Source of the DNA: Spirochaetota bacterium
GTDB lineage: Bacteria; Spirochaetota; UBA4802; JAFGJZ01
Length of the DNA stretch: 64,000 bases
Direction of reading: 5' to 3'
Assembly (NCBI GenBank): GCA_027858855.1
Contig: JAQIBV010000004.1
Span: 1-64,000, forward strand
Each line of letters starts with the position of its first letter. The first letter of the stretch is position 1. Below are positions 43,801 through 52,101 of this stretch, one piece after another. The position numbers and the translations under genes were made by a program. Under the pieces are notes generated by a model. The model searched no databases. It saw only the letters and a program-made list of their open reading frames with translations, and had not been told where the DNA came from.

Positions 43801-46069
43801 GGCGCAAGAGGAAGGAGATTTTGAATACAGTGCACTTTCTCTTCTGTTCCGACTATTTTTACTGCTGATACAAGGAGAGAGCCTCTCTTTACTACACGTT
43901 GAGATAGCCGACGCCCAAAGTCGTGTGGAAAAACTCAATCAACGATCAGTATTGCCCTTTATTCAGATTCTCAATACCTTTGCCACTATCTTAACTGATG
44001 AAACAAGTCTTTCAGAAAAAGAGCTGCAGAATCTTATCAGAGAGCATACCAACAAGACAAAGCCGCATAATAATCCAATGTTTTCGGTCTTCACTACTCT
44101 GGTTCATTCGTTGCTACTCTTCTTTTCAGGGTTTCGTGAATCGGCGGTACGTGCAATCAGCTCCATTTCTGAAGAGTTCTATAATATTCGTTATAGTTTC
44201 ATTTATACCGATTTTATATTTTTTAAGTCATTAATTCTTGCTTCATCTGTGGAACCCGGAACAAGAAACAGCAACAGATCTATAGTTAATTATCTAGAAA
44301 AATCTATTGAGCGATATCGGGTCGTAGTCGAAAGTGTTGCTAGAACCGGTGCTGTTCGCTACTATCTGCTTCAGGCTGAACTGATGCGTATTCAGGGGAA
44401 GGGTCTTAAGGCCGAGCAGCTCTACGATCAGGCCCTACATAATAGCCGTGGTGAGTCGAATAATTTTTTAGAGAGTGCGATAGTCAATGAGATTACAGCG
44501 CGATTCTTTTTCAATACGGGCCGACATGTTATTGCACGCGCATATATTCAGGATGCCTTTTATAATTACCAGCGTTGGGGAGCGATGTACAAAGTTCGAA
44601 AGATGGAGAGGGATTTTCCTGAATTTCTGAAGAGAGATCACTACCAGCTGCAAAGCTCGGTAGTCAAATCATCTGTTTTGTTAAAATCGGACGATATGGA
44701 TCTTAATGCGGTAATTACCGCCTCTCACTCAATTACCGGTGAAATAGACTATGAAACACTGATAATCCGACTGATGACTATCATTATGGAGCATTCAGGC
44801 GCAGCCCGCGGCTGCCTTATCCTTGACGAGGAAGGAGCTCAGTCGATAGAAGCCGAGTCTGTTGTTGATAATATGACAGAGACAAGGTTGAAATCAGAGC
44901 TGATAAACGAGAGGACGGTGTCTGTGCCAGTTTCTCTTATTAACTATGTTTCTAGAAAACGCAGCCCTGTCATTCTTGATGATGCACTCACAACGCCTCT
45001 ATTTTCGAATGATAGTTATATAATCAACAATGCTAGCCGTTCCGTACTCTGTTTACCGATTCTTTATCAGGAGAAATTCACTGGATTACTATATCTTGAA
45101 AATAATCTTGCTTCCGGCGTTTTTTCTCCGGCAAGGGTCCGGTTGCTTGAACTGATATGTACACAGGCTGCAATATCAATTCAAAACTCGAAGTATTATG
45201 ACGAGTTGAAAGACTATTCCCAGTTACTTGAGACAAAGGTTCAACAAAGAACAAGTGAGTTGGAACAGGTTAATGAAAACCTGATGGATATAAACCGGTT
45301 GCTTCGGGAAGCCAGAATTGAGGCTGAGCGGGATATGGAGATGGCTGCCAATGTTCAGCTCAGTTTTATGCCTACCGAATACAGTGATAAATCGCACTGG
45401 GATATTGCTTTCAGTTATAAACCAATGAGCGCCGTATCGGGCGATTTCTATGATTTTTACGAGGCCGGCGGTGTACTTCATGGTGCCGCAGTTTTTGATG
45501 TTTCCGGCCATGGAATATCTTCCGGTTTGATTACCGTAATCGCCCGTTCAATTATCTCGCGCATTTTTTTAGAGAACCTGAAAAGGCCGTTATCTGAGGT
45601 TATTGAGAAAATTAACTCTATTCTGATTCATGAGATTGGTCATACAAATAACTATCTGACAGGGGTTCTGATACGTTTTAAAAAAGATGGGGTAGAGTAT
45701 GTTAATGCGGCTCATCCAAATGTAATTAAATATGAACGTGCTACATGCCAGGCTTATGAGCTTTGCAGAGAAACAGAAAGCTGGCGTGGAGGGTTTCTGG
45801 GGATTGCGGCCATGAAAGGTACTTTTGGCGAAATGAATGTGAAAATGAAAAAAGATGATATTCTGGTTCTCTACTCGGATGGTTTGACCGAGGGTGGGAC
45901 TAAAAAAACCGGAGAATTCGGTTGTGAGGGGGTGATTCATTCGCTTGAGGGGGCAATAATGGGGGCGTCCTCAGATGTGCTTACAGAAATTAATCGTCGC
46001 TTTAATGAGGCCTGCGATGGAGCCGGTCTGGGAGATGACTACACTGTCATTGTAGTAAGGAAACGATAA
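40811..46069 (+). CDS. Giant signalling protein: pseudokinase - AAA ATPase - TPR-like - GAF - SpoIIE phosphatase
   Basis: 1752 residues, cytoplasmic. The N-terminal 270 are a Ser/Thr-kinase fold with the ATP Lys K36, but the catalytic loop reads HLNINPSN (125-132; Asp replaced by N127) and DFG is DFS (146-148). It is therefore predicted to be catalytically dead. An AAA/STAND-type ATPase follows (about 295-560; Walker A GSSGVGKS at 327-334, acidic Walker B near 455), then a helical TPR-like region (about 650-1280), a GAF domain (about 1300-1460), a coiled coil (about 1470-1505), and a PP2M/SpoIIE phosphatase (about 1510-1752). The phosphatase keeps its metal Asp residues (SGDFYDF, DVSGHG, YSDGLTEG, GDDYT). 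It probably controls an anti-sigma-antagonist or other phosphoprotein. It is coupled to mltF. Confidence 0.9.
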   Translation: MIEIPGYSELHLISESEKKLIYRARDTKNSRYVILKILRMGVHSVEDIRRFHDEYSILKEIDLHCVIRAYSLIETGTFPGIVYEDFNGITLSEFFSGMTFGVDHIRVACATARALADLQIYKIIHLNINPSNILIDPETKTIKIIDFSAARSYQSTIQMQSGECARNSSVAYIAPEQTGRMNCTVDYRADFYSLGATLFELASGQLLFDSDDPIIIIHSHIARRPQLLSDIRPEIPRVFSKIVAKLLEKMPDKRYQSPTGLLDDLERCRKEFETNSYIHDFQIAQSDVSPEFIIGGMPFGRDREITILKNSFDWIRNGHAEMVLVSGSSGVGKSYLIKELDSYSALCGGIYLSSHCDTFNQNTPYYSLKLLLNDFITQVLMKSEREIAYWRQIIPEKLGDNLPLLLEFIPGFANIVESEGAPELSEIEREVRSRILFQQIFSIIASEEHPLVLVIEDVEWIDSASLNFLHLIMLSREHTYLLVVTSARNTLSEFHPFSVMVRDINMSGVRIVQTISLHELSLNELNQLLSVTLRCPKEECVSLAKDIYGKTGGNPFFIREFITSLYNEGVFQFAAEEGRWNWNSAAVSRSSFSGNMLEIMVQKIEKLDRIHKEPLIFASCIGITFSLEILSELCRKPKEYIEASVRSAVEAGLIFCYGEEYRFAHERIREAARSVLSDEQMQVIHRQIGHFLLDHKQDDFEQNYFSIVNHLNYSLPLITEEEERYFLAALNSEAGRKAKLSAAYKNSYRYYQTGVKLMPENGWQNCYDLAYQLNRGAADAALLAGELSLVDNYANIIISNSPIFADKVEVYSIIINARISQNRLSEAVNIAFMVLSLLGIEIPKSSKTVEKRLRGIHRSTKMFSRIWKRFSAFKDLPLMTNEMMLSASTIIARVSGTALISRPDLYPLLVSYHIDFLRKNGNSPVAPQVYAEYAAYLCTLHKYEIGLGLADLALRMCEDAHFESVRPRVMFYISALIDYRTNNRYKQAADLAKSADQAQEEGDFEYSALSLLFRLFLLLIQGESLSLLHVEIADAQSRVEKLNQRSVLPFIQILNTFATILTDETSLSEKELQNLIREHTNKTKPHNNPMFSVFTTLVHSLLLFFSGFRESAVRAISSISEEFYNIRYSFIYTDFIFFKSLILASSVEPGTRNSNRSIVNYLEKSIERYRVVVESVARTGAVRYYLLQAELMRIQGKGLKAEQLYDQALHNSRGESNNFLESAIVNEITARFFFNTGRHVIARAYIQDAFYNYQRWGAMYKVRKMERDFPEFLKRDHYQLQSSVVKSSVLLKSDDMDLNAVITASHSITGEIDYETLIIRLMTIIMEHSGAARGCLILDEEGAQSIEAESVVDNMTETRLKSELINERTVSVPVSLINYVSRKRSPVILDDALTTPLFSNDSYIINNASRSVLCLPILYQEKFTGLLYLENNLASGVFSPARVRLLELICTQAAISIQNSKYYDELKDYSQLLETKVQQRTSELEQVNENLMDINRLLREARIEAERDMEMAANVQLSFMPTEYSDKSHWDIAFSYKPMSAVSGDFYDFYEAGGVLHGAAVFDVSGHGISSGLITVIARSIISRIFLENLKRPLSEVIEKINSILIHEIGHTNNYLTGVLIRFKKDGVEYVNAAHPNVIKYERATCQAYELCRETESWRGGFLGIAAMKGTFGEMNVKMKKDDILVLYSDGLTEGGTKKTGEFGCEGVIHSLEGAIMGASSDVLTEINRRFNEACDGAGLGDDYTVIVVRKR

Positions 46070-46075
46070 TCTGCT

Positions 46076-46384
46076 TTACACTTCGACACGAATAAAGTGA
46101 TATGCAGGTTCTTCGTAGGGATGATTGTCTTTGATACATTTTCGAACATCATCTTTAAGCGTATCGTGAAAGATCATCTCTATTCGAAGCTCTTCAACAG
46201 TCTCAACCGAGCCGGGACTACCGACAAAAGGTTTGCTCCCCTTAAGCGGACGAAATGAGCCTGTTCCGAATGTTTCAAAAGAACAACTGTCATATTTTCC
46301 GTATTTACCAGCTTCTATGGTAAACAGCTTCTGTTTTAAGAGCGAACTGTGTGAGACAGGTACATAGACAACGAGAATATACAT
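46076..46384 (-). CDS. Stand-alone NIF3/YqfO-type PII-like domain protein
   Basis: 102 residues. It matches the small CutA/PII-like domain that is inserted in bacterial NIF3 (YqfO) proteins and also occurs alone: VVYVPVSHSSLLKQKLF, then AGKYGKYDSCSFETFGTGSFRP, VETVEELRIEMIF, and NHPYEEPAYHFI. The closing HPYEEPAY phrase is characteristic. The catalytic dinuclear-metal half of NIF3 is absent. It is convergent with the giant signalling gene and has no operon partner. Molecular role is unknown; trimer formation and small-ligand sensing are what the fold suggests. Confidence 0.8.
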   Translation of the reverse strand: MYILVVYVPVSHSSLLKQKLFTIEAGKYGKYDSCSFETFGTGSFRPLKGSKPFVGSPGSVETVEELRIEMIFHDTLKDDVRKCIKDNHPYEEPAYHFIRVEV

Positions 46385-46536
46385 GTAGGTTCTCCCTTAA
46401 GCCTGCTATTAAAGACCCTGGATAGATGAGTTTAAAAGTTCAACCAGTATTTTCTTGAATTTTTAGATATTATAACCTAATGGCTGTATATTATACTTAA
46501 TTCGAAATTTTGATTTGTATTCTTATGGGAGTTGCG

Positions 46537-47766
46537 ATGTCGGCTAATATTATTGTTGTAGATGATAACAATTCTGTGCGTGAGATGTTGCAGCTTTATC
46601 TTGCTGAATTGGGATATGGTGTAAAATGTGCCGAAAACGGTAAAATCGCTCTTGATATGCTCGATCAGTTCAGAGTCGATTTGCTGATAACTGATATTAA
46701 AATGCCGGTTTTAAGTGGCAGTGAACTCATAGACGCGGTTAGAGTTCGTCCTGATGCACCGGTTATTGTTGTGCTGACTTCACATGCCGATAGTGATTAC
46801 ATTGTAGAGATGATGCAAAAAGGGGTATTTGACTATATTCTGAAGCCGATCAAAAGGAATGACTTGAAATCCCGTATTGAAAGAGCAGTCAGGATTAGTG
46901 AGCTTCGTCGTGTAGAGCGTATAACACAGAAAGAGAAAGTTGTTCGTCTGGAACAACAGCTTGAGTGGCATCGGTTTCATGAGCGGTTGATGAACCGTCA
47001 GACCGAGATCGATAATGCCGGTCTGTTCGAAAACCTGCATCGCAGCCTGAGCCAGGGGTCAGGAATTGGAACCATGATTACTCTTTTTGATATACTTCTG
47101 ATGACGGCAGAAAAGAGGGGAGACCACTATGAGATTGACGGAGCGCTTTTTGAACAGATAAAAGTTAACAACGAAATCGTTAACAAAGCAATTTCTGTTT
47201 TTTCTGATGTCGATCGAGTCTCCACCGACTCTATGGAGAATGAGAAGGTTTCTTTTCTGGAACTGTATTCTGTCATAGGATCACGAGTTGAGGCACTCTC
47301 TTCAAAGAGTAAAATCAGAAATAATCGTATTGTTTTATCTGAACGCAAAGAGGGGTGGAACACGATTTATGTTAATATTAACCGAGACTTTTTTGTCAAG
47401 GTTGTCGACGAGGTTCTGATCAATGCTCTTAAGTATGCCCAAATGGGGAGTGTTGTAGCCGTTCTTTTCGAAAACGATGCAGAAGAGATTGCCATTTCTG
47501 TACTGAACGATCCTCGTGAAGAGTGTAGGGATGGGGTGCCTATGGAATATGAGAACCTTGTATTTGAGCCTTTCTTTCGCATGGTCAAGTTTATTCAGGA
47601 CTCATACGATACACTCGATTATGGTTTGGGACTCACATATGTCGAGCGTATAATCGCTCGTTTTAATGGTCGTGTGCGTCTTTATAATATTACCGATTTT
47701 TCTGATTTTAGCTCAACATCTGTTACGAAAGTCAGTTGTAAAATAACCCTTCCTTTGTATAAATGA
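46537..47766 (+). CDS. Receiver - HATPase hybrid signalling protein
   Basis: 409 residues from the ATG at 46537 with GGGAG 6 bases upstream; an earlier in-frame ATG at 46510 is less likely. A receiver (about 1-120) has IIVVDDNN and the phosphoacceptor in LLITDIKMP plus LKPIK. A coiled coil (about 130-175) and a C-terminal histidine-kinase ATPase (about 290-405) follow, with N-box DEVLINALKYA, FEPFFR, and G2 box YGLGLTYVERII. The G1 box is not the usual DxGxG (NDPREE). The only candidate phospho-His is in ENLHRSLSQG. It may be an atypical kinase or a nucleotide-binding response regulator. Partners are not adjacent. Confidence 0.8.
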   Translation: MSANIIVVDDNNSVREMLQLYLAELGYGVKCAENGKIALDMLDQFRVDLLITDIKMPVLSGSELIDAVRVRPDAPVIVVLTSHADSDYIVEMMQKGVFDYILKPIKRNDLKSRIERAVRISELRRVERITQKEKVVRLEQQLEWHRFHERLMNRQTEIDNAGLFENLHRSLSQGSGIGTMITLFDILLMTAEKRGDHYEIDGALFEQIKVNNEIVNKAISVFSDVDRVSTDSMENEKVSFLELYSVIGSRVEALSSKSKIRNNRIVLSERKEGWNTIYVNINRDFFVKVVDEVLINALKYAQMGSVVAVLFENDAEEIAISVLNDPREECRDGVPMEYENLVFEPFFRMVKFIQDSYDTLDYGLGLTYVERIIARFNGRVRLYNITDFSDFSSTSVTKVSCKITLPLYK

Positions 47767-48214
47767 GTAGTATTAAAAATTTACCCAACATGATCGATAA
47801 AATGGTGTTTCTGATTTTAACAGGGGCTCTGTTGTAATTTTGATTATTATTGGCAATTATAATCAGTTAGAGGCTGTTTGAGTCGATTTGTTATGCTTTA
47901 ATGAGGTCGAGTGGTTTTTTATAAATTTACCTTTTTCGTCTGTTTAAAGTAAGATTTAAGTAAAATTGTGATCTTAATTATTTCAGATGCAGTAGGCCAT
48001 TGAAGAATGAGTAAGAGTAAATGTGTGATCAAAAATTATATACATATGCCATTTTTTGGTATGTTTCATGCTTAAGGTGATGAATGTACTTTTTGATATT
48101 TGCTTATCTTAAATGGGGTGCTCCAAAAATTGCAGTGCGTATTAATTCGAATAAAATTTAATTGTACCGATGCGTTTTTCGGTAGAATCCTTGATATACA
48201 AAATGACGAGGTGT
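47767..48214. other. 448-bp intergenic region
   Basis: AT-rich and non-coding as far as I can see. A GGGGTGCTCCAAAAATTG at about 48115-48132 resembles the left arm of the inverted-repeat elements at 31990 and 49768, but I see no matching right arm. A leader for the porin-like gene at 48215 must start here. Confidence 0.45.
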
Positions 48215-48874
48215 ATGATGCAAAGATTATTTTTTGCTTTCCTGTGCTTAATGTTTTTCACCGTCTCGGCCCCTCTGTTCTCTCAGGAAAAAGCTGTTAA
48301 AGATCCGAAGAGTTTTCATTTCTTTTTTGGAGTCGGAACACATTTTAGGGGTGGAGAGTATCTGGACTCTTCTGTAGGCTCTAATTTATTCACAGGGGTA
48401 GGTTACAGTTCTTTTGCCCTGCAGCTCGAACTGATGGGTTACTCTTTTGAACAAGGAATGGCTGCGGAATCGGTATATGGTGATATAGACTACAATCAGG
48501 ATTTTTCGGAGATTTCATTAGGACTTCATTTTAAGTACTACCCATTTAAAAACCAGACCTTAGCCCCGTATGTCGGCGCTTTTGTGTCATCGGCCACTCT
48601 TTTTCAAAGTGATTCTATTCTTGATAACGAAGGCAAGGATGATGAAGGTATGTCTGATCTGGTCTCTTACGGACCTACGATAGGTCTGGTTATTTTCCCC
48701 ACAAAATTATTAAACATTTTCATTGAAAGCCGTTATATCAAGTACAGTAGTAACTATTCCACGTATAATCTTCGTTCATATGGACAAACCGGGGAGTGGG
48801 AAAAGATTAAAGGTGATTCAATTAATCTTGATTCATTTTATATTGGAGGAGGTTTGTCATGCTCAATTTTTTAA
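48215..48874 (+). CDS. Small outer membrane beta-barrel (porin-like) protein
   Basis: 219 residues from the ATG at 48215, which follows GAGGTGT; longer in-frame starts lack a site. A signal peptide (about 1-22, ending PLFSQ) is followed by amphipathic strands rich in Tyr, Phe and Gly: FHFFFGVGTHFRG, FALQLELMGYSF, ISLGLHFKYYPF, LNIFIESRYIKY. The end FYIGGGLSCSIF has a C-terminal Phe. About eight strands are likely, as in OmpA/OmpX-type barrels or OMP_b-brl families. The stop overlaps the next lipoprotein gene by 16 bases, so the two are coupled and may form one surface complex. Confidence 0.75.
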   Translation: MMQRLFFAFLCLMFFTVSAPLFSQEKAVKDPKSFHFFFGVGTHFRGGEYLDSSVGSNLFTGVGYSSFALQLELMGYSFEQGMAAESVYGDIDYNQDFSEISLGLHFKYYPFKNQTLAPYVGAFVSSATLFQSDSILDNEGKDDEGMSDLVSYGPTIGLVIFPTKLLNIFIESRYIKYSSNYSTYNLRSYGQTGEWEKIKGDSINLDSFYIGGGLSCSIF

Positions 48875-49743
48875 TGCGTTGTCGAACTTGTGTTTTTTTG
48901 ACTTTTTCGATTGTTTTAATAATGTCGTGTCTTTCATGTGATATAGAGGAAGATGCAGTAGACGCTTTTTATGGAACAGATTCTATTGGTATTAGTTCAC
49001 CTGAAAAAGAAGCAGATGTCAGTGGTGATATACTTTTTGCATTTTCAGAATTCTATTCTAATTATGTCAATGTTGCTATTTTTGCCAAACAACCCAGCAT
49101 AAGTTCAGATAATCAGATATCAAACTGGAGTGATTGTGTTGGAGGAATTCGCAGCAACATGCCCGGCTTCGTGCGTGGTGAAGTCTATCTTTCAGATATG
49201 CGCCCCTTTTCGATGGATGATATGGATTTTACCGGTGAGAATCCATTAGAGCTTGAGGTGGGAAAGAAGTATTACTGGGTAGTCTGGGGTCTCAATAGTA
49301 AGCTCACGTATATTGAAGAGTCGAGCGCTTCATACTCCTTTACATATGTCGAGGCAACACTGGAAACTATTGTGCTCGATTCACCCGGACATTGGGATGA
49401 AGTGTCTGGTAATGTAAAGTTCAACTATTCAGGCTATGAGTCGAATTTTCGGACGGTTGCAATTTTTTCTGATTTACCGAGCCAACAGAAAGATGGTGAT
49501 TCAGTTGTAATTTCGATGGATAACTGCATTGGAGGCCATAACTATTCCATGGCGCATTATAATCCTGGATACGTGTATCTTTATGATATGTATGCCTACT
49601 CATCAATAAACGAGGGCTTTACCAGTCAGGAGTTGTTACTTACACCGGGCGTGACCTACTTTTGGATGGTGTGGGGGCTTGATGGCGCAAAAACAAAAAT
49701 TATTGAGCTAAGTTCTGTCCGAAAGTTTGTTTATACTGAATAG
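48859..49743 (+). CDS. Lipoprotein made of two repeated beta-domains
   Basis: 294 residues. A long signal segment ends in lipobox IMSC or LSC (Cys 24 or 27). The mature part is an internal duplication. Residues 47-161 and 175-290 share SP-x(6-7)-SG, VAIF, C(V/I)GG, PG(F/Y)V, Y(Y/F)W(V/M)VWGL, K(L)T-I-E-SS and a final F. Each half may be a beta-sandwich binding module, in the style of Ig-like or carbohydrate-binding domains. The strong ribosome site GGAGGAGG is inside the porin-like gene. I do not recognise the family; the repeat itself is clear. Confidence 0.75.
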   Translation: MLNFLMRCRTCVFLTFSIVLIMSCLSCDIEEDAVDAFYGTDSIGISSPEKEADVSGDILFAFSEFYSNYVNVAIFAKQPSISSDNQISNWSDCVGGIRSNMPGFVRGEVYLSDMRPFSMDDMDFTGENPLELEVGKKYYWVVWGLNSKLTYIEESSASYSFTYVEATLETIVLDSPGHWDEVSGNVKFNYSGYESNFRTVAIFSDLPSQQKDGDSVVISMDNCIGGHNYSMAHYNPGYVYLYDMYAYSSINEGFTSQELLLTPGVTYFWMVWGLDGAKTKIIELSSVRKFVYTE

Positions 49744-49767
49744 CGCTCTTTTTTATTAGAGTTTTAC

Positions 49768-49841
49768 TATAGGGTGCTTCGAAAGATTTAGTTAAATATA
49801 ATCTGTAGTTTGCAAAATTATAATTTTTCAGAAGCGCTCTA
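49768..49841. repeat. MITE-like inverted repeat, copy B
   Basis: The left part TATAGGGTGCTTCGAAAGATT and the right part AATTTTTCAGAAGCGCTC are imperfect reverse complements. The left part matches the element at 31990 (TATAGGG, CTTCGAAA, ATT). It follows the duplicated-domain lipoprotein gene and could also act as its terminator. Confidence 0.4.
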
Positions 49842-49900
49842 GTTCATGCCTGCAGGTAATAGTGCTTGACACTTTTTCAGCCTGCATTAAATGAAAAACT

Positions 49901-50989
49901 ATGAATAGAGATTTGAACAGAGAACGCAACCAGACAATAGATTTTGCTAAGGGTTTTGCCCTTGTTTTTATGATTGTACAGCATCTTTCGGTCTGGGTCT
50001 GGAGTGGTTACGGCAAAAGCATCTCTGTTGCGCAACAGACTCCACTCTATTTTGTGGCTATTTCTTTCTCGGCTCTATCGGCTCCGCTTTTTATCTTCTG
50101 TGCCGGATGCGGAGCCGATCTGTTCATGCGAAAATATCAGGACCCCATTAAAATAGTCAAGCGGGGGCTCGTTCTTCTTTCTATTGCCTATATTATGAAT
50201 CTAATAATCTCGTCCTGGTTCTCTATTGCCTCGTGGTATGTTATACATCTGATTGGTTTTGGTTTTCTTACAGTTCCTATTCTTTATAAAATGAGCAGCC
50301 GTTCCCGTGTCGGTCTTTTCTGGGCGCTGTTTGTTGCATCCGTTGTTTTACAGGGGCTTCTTAATACTCCCTTTTCAATCGGCAGTAGCCGAATGGGTGA
50401 TATGAATCAATCTCTGCCGTTTCTGCGTTATGCCTTTGTAGAGGGGCACTTCCCGATTTTTCCCTGGTTGGCCTTTTTTGTGTTCGGTTATAATTCTGCC
50501 GAAGATGCAATAAATAACCGGTATAAAACTCTTTTCGTGCAGGGAGCAGTTCTTCTGCTTTGTGCAGCAATCTGTGCTATTGGCGCTAACGCTACTGGCT
50601 CTGTTGGCTTTCAGTCACTATCCGGTATACCGTTTGTGTCGCGACTTTTTACAATCAGAGTGCGCTTTTATCCGATACTCGCACCTGCTTTCTTCTTTTT
50701 AACAGGAATTATCCCTTTTTTACTAGCACTTTTTACCTATATTCTTCGCCTCCCAGGGCCGATTGCTGGTTATTTTGTCTCAATTGGTCGAATTTCACTC
50801 ACTGCCTTTATCTCTCACGTCTTTATTAAACAGTTACTCTATGCTACCGGTACTGCGGGTCTGCTTTCAAAGTGGCCGACGATAGGTGTTACACTTCTTC
50901 TGTTGGCATTCTATACTGTTTTAGAGAAACTCTGGAGAAAGTCGGGATATAAATATGGATTTGAATGGCTACTTCGAAAATTATCCTGA
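49901..50989 (+). CDS. DUF1624/HGSNAT-like membrane acyltransferase
   Basis: 362 residues with about 10 membrane helices. The opening ERNQTIDFAKGFALVFMIVQH is the hallmark of the DUF1624/heparan-glucosaminide acetyltransferase and acyltransferase-3-like membrane families, with the conserved Arg, Asp and His. SAPLFIFCAGCGADLFMR and FPIFPWLAFFVFGYNSAEDA also fit. These proteins move acyl groups across the membrane onto sugars or lipids. The ATG has no clear ribosome site. A TTGACA at 49866 lies too close to the start to be a normal promoter. The gene stands alone before miaA. Confidence 0.75.
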   Translation: MNRDLNRERNQTIDFAKGFALVFMIVQHLSVWVWSGYGKSISVAQQTPLYFVAISFSALSAPLFIFCAGCGADLFMRKYQDPIKIVKRGLVLLSIAYIMNLIISSWFSIASWYVIHLIGFGFLTVPILYKMSSRSRVGLFWALFVASVVLQGLLNTPFSIGSSRMGDMNQSLPFLRYAFVEGHFPIFPWLAFFVFGYNSAEDAINNRYKTLFVQGAVLLLCAAICAIGANATGSVGFQSLSGIPFVSRLFTIRVRFYPILAPAFFFLTGIIPFLLALFTYILRLPGPIAGYFVSIGRISLTAFISHVFIKQLLYATGTAGLLSKWPTIGVTLLLLAFYTVLEKLWRKSGYKYGFEWLLRKLS

Positions 50990-51063
50990 GTTGCCATGCC
51001 TCCTGAAACAAAAGCAAAATAGGCTATCTTATATTTAATAAAAATAATAAAAGCAGATCCCCT

Positions 51064-51972
51064 TTGAAAAAAAAGTATAACAGCCTTATCATTGCCGGAC
51101 CGACCGCCAGTGGGAAAACGTCTTTAGCAGTAGGGGGGGCTCGGCTTCTTGATGGCGAGATAATCTCCGCCGACTCACGGCAGGTCTATCGTGGTATGGA
51201 TATCGGAACCGGCAAGGATCTTGCTGAATATTCACGGGGAGGCGCTGCTGTTCCGGTTCATCTGATTGATTGTGCCGACCCTTCGGAAACCTATTCTCTC
51301 TATAACTATCTGCATGACTTTTATCCAGTTTTTGAGTCTATTCTGGAAAGAAACCACGTTCCTGTTGTCTGTGGAGGTACTGGGCTCTATATAGAGGCGG
51401 CACTTGCGCGCTATTCAGTTTCTGATGTGCCGCCTGATGAAAAACTGCGTTCCCGACTTATGAAACTTTCTCATGATGATCTGATACAGCGACTTCGAAA
51501 TTATCCTGATCTGTTTAGTGAGTGCGATGTCTCTTCCAAGAAGCGTGTTGTGCGATCTCTTGAAATTGCATCTTATGACGGAACAGTTTCCGAGTCGGTT
51601 GGTAGGGATTGTGATATCCGTCCCTACATTGCTGTTCTCTCGCCTGACCGTGACAAATTGAAAATAGGTATAGCAGCCCGCCTGCAACAGAGGTTCGATT
51701 CAGGTATGATAGAGGAGGTCGAGGCGCTTATGCTGTCGGGGGTGACTGAGGAACGAATGTTGATGTTTGGAATGGAGTATCGTTATATAACCCTTTATCT
51801 GATGGGGCGGCTTACCCGCGAAAAGATGGCGGATGCACTTTTGCAGCAGATATTCCGGCTTGCTAAACGCCAGCGAACCTGGTTTCGGGGGATGGAGCGT
51901 CGGGGTTTCACACTCCACTGGTATGACTCTATTAACGCACTCGAGCTTGTGGAGAGGTTTAATGAGGCATAA
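51064..51972 (+). CDS. miaA: tRNA dimethylallyltransferase
   Basis: 302 residues. MiaA transfers a dimethylallyl group to N6 of A37 in tRNAs reading UNN codons, the first step of ms2i6A. P-loop GPTASGKTS at 12-20, ISADSRQVYRGMDIGTGK (DSRQ-Y motif), VVCGGTGLYIEA, and KRQRTWFRG near the C-terminus are all present. The start is TTG, giving MKKKYNSL. No strong ribosome site is visible. The substrate DMAPP comes from the MEP pathway, to which ispG in this window belongs. Length is normal. Confidence 0.95.
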   Translation: MKKKYNSLIIAGPTASGKTSLAVGGARLLDGEIISADSRQVYRGMDIGTGKDLAEYSRGGAAVPVHLIDCADPSETYSLYNYLHDFYPVFESILERNHVPVVCGGTGLYIEAALARYSVSDVPPDEKLRSRLMKLSHDDLIQRLRNYPDLFSECDVSSKKRVVRSLEIASYDGTVSESVGRDCDIRPYIAVLSPDRDKLKIGIAARLQQRFDSGMIEEVEALMLSGVTEERMLMFGMEYRYITLYLMGRLTREKMADALLQQIFRLAKRQRTWFRGMERRGFTLHWYDSINALELVERFNEA

Positions 51973-52101
51973 TATTTTCTTGACTTTATAATTGCCTAAA
52001 AATAGCTTACAGGTAGTTCTTTTTGAGTTTGTGAAGGCTGATAACCTGTTCGACAACACGAGTAACACCTAAATAGATCTACAAACAATTCCGGAGTTTT
52101 T

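Noticed and set aside
49866-49900. Promoter TTGACA before the DUF1624 gene
   Set aside because: The hexamer is only 35 bases from the ATG and no good -10 is at 16-18 bases.
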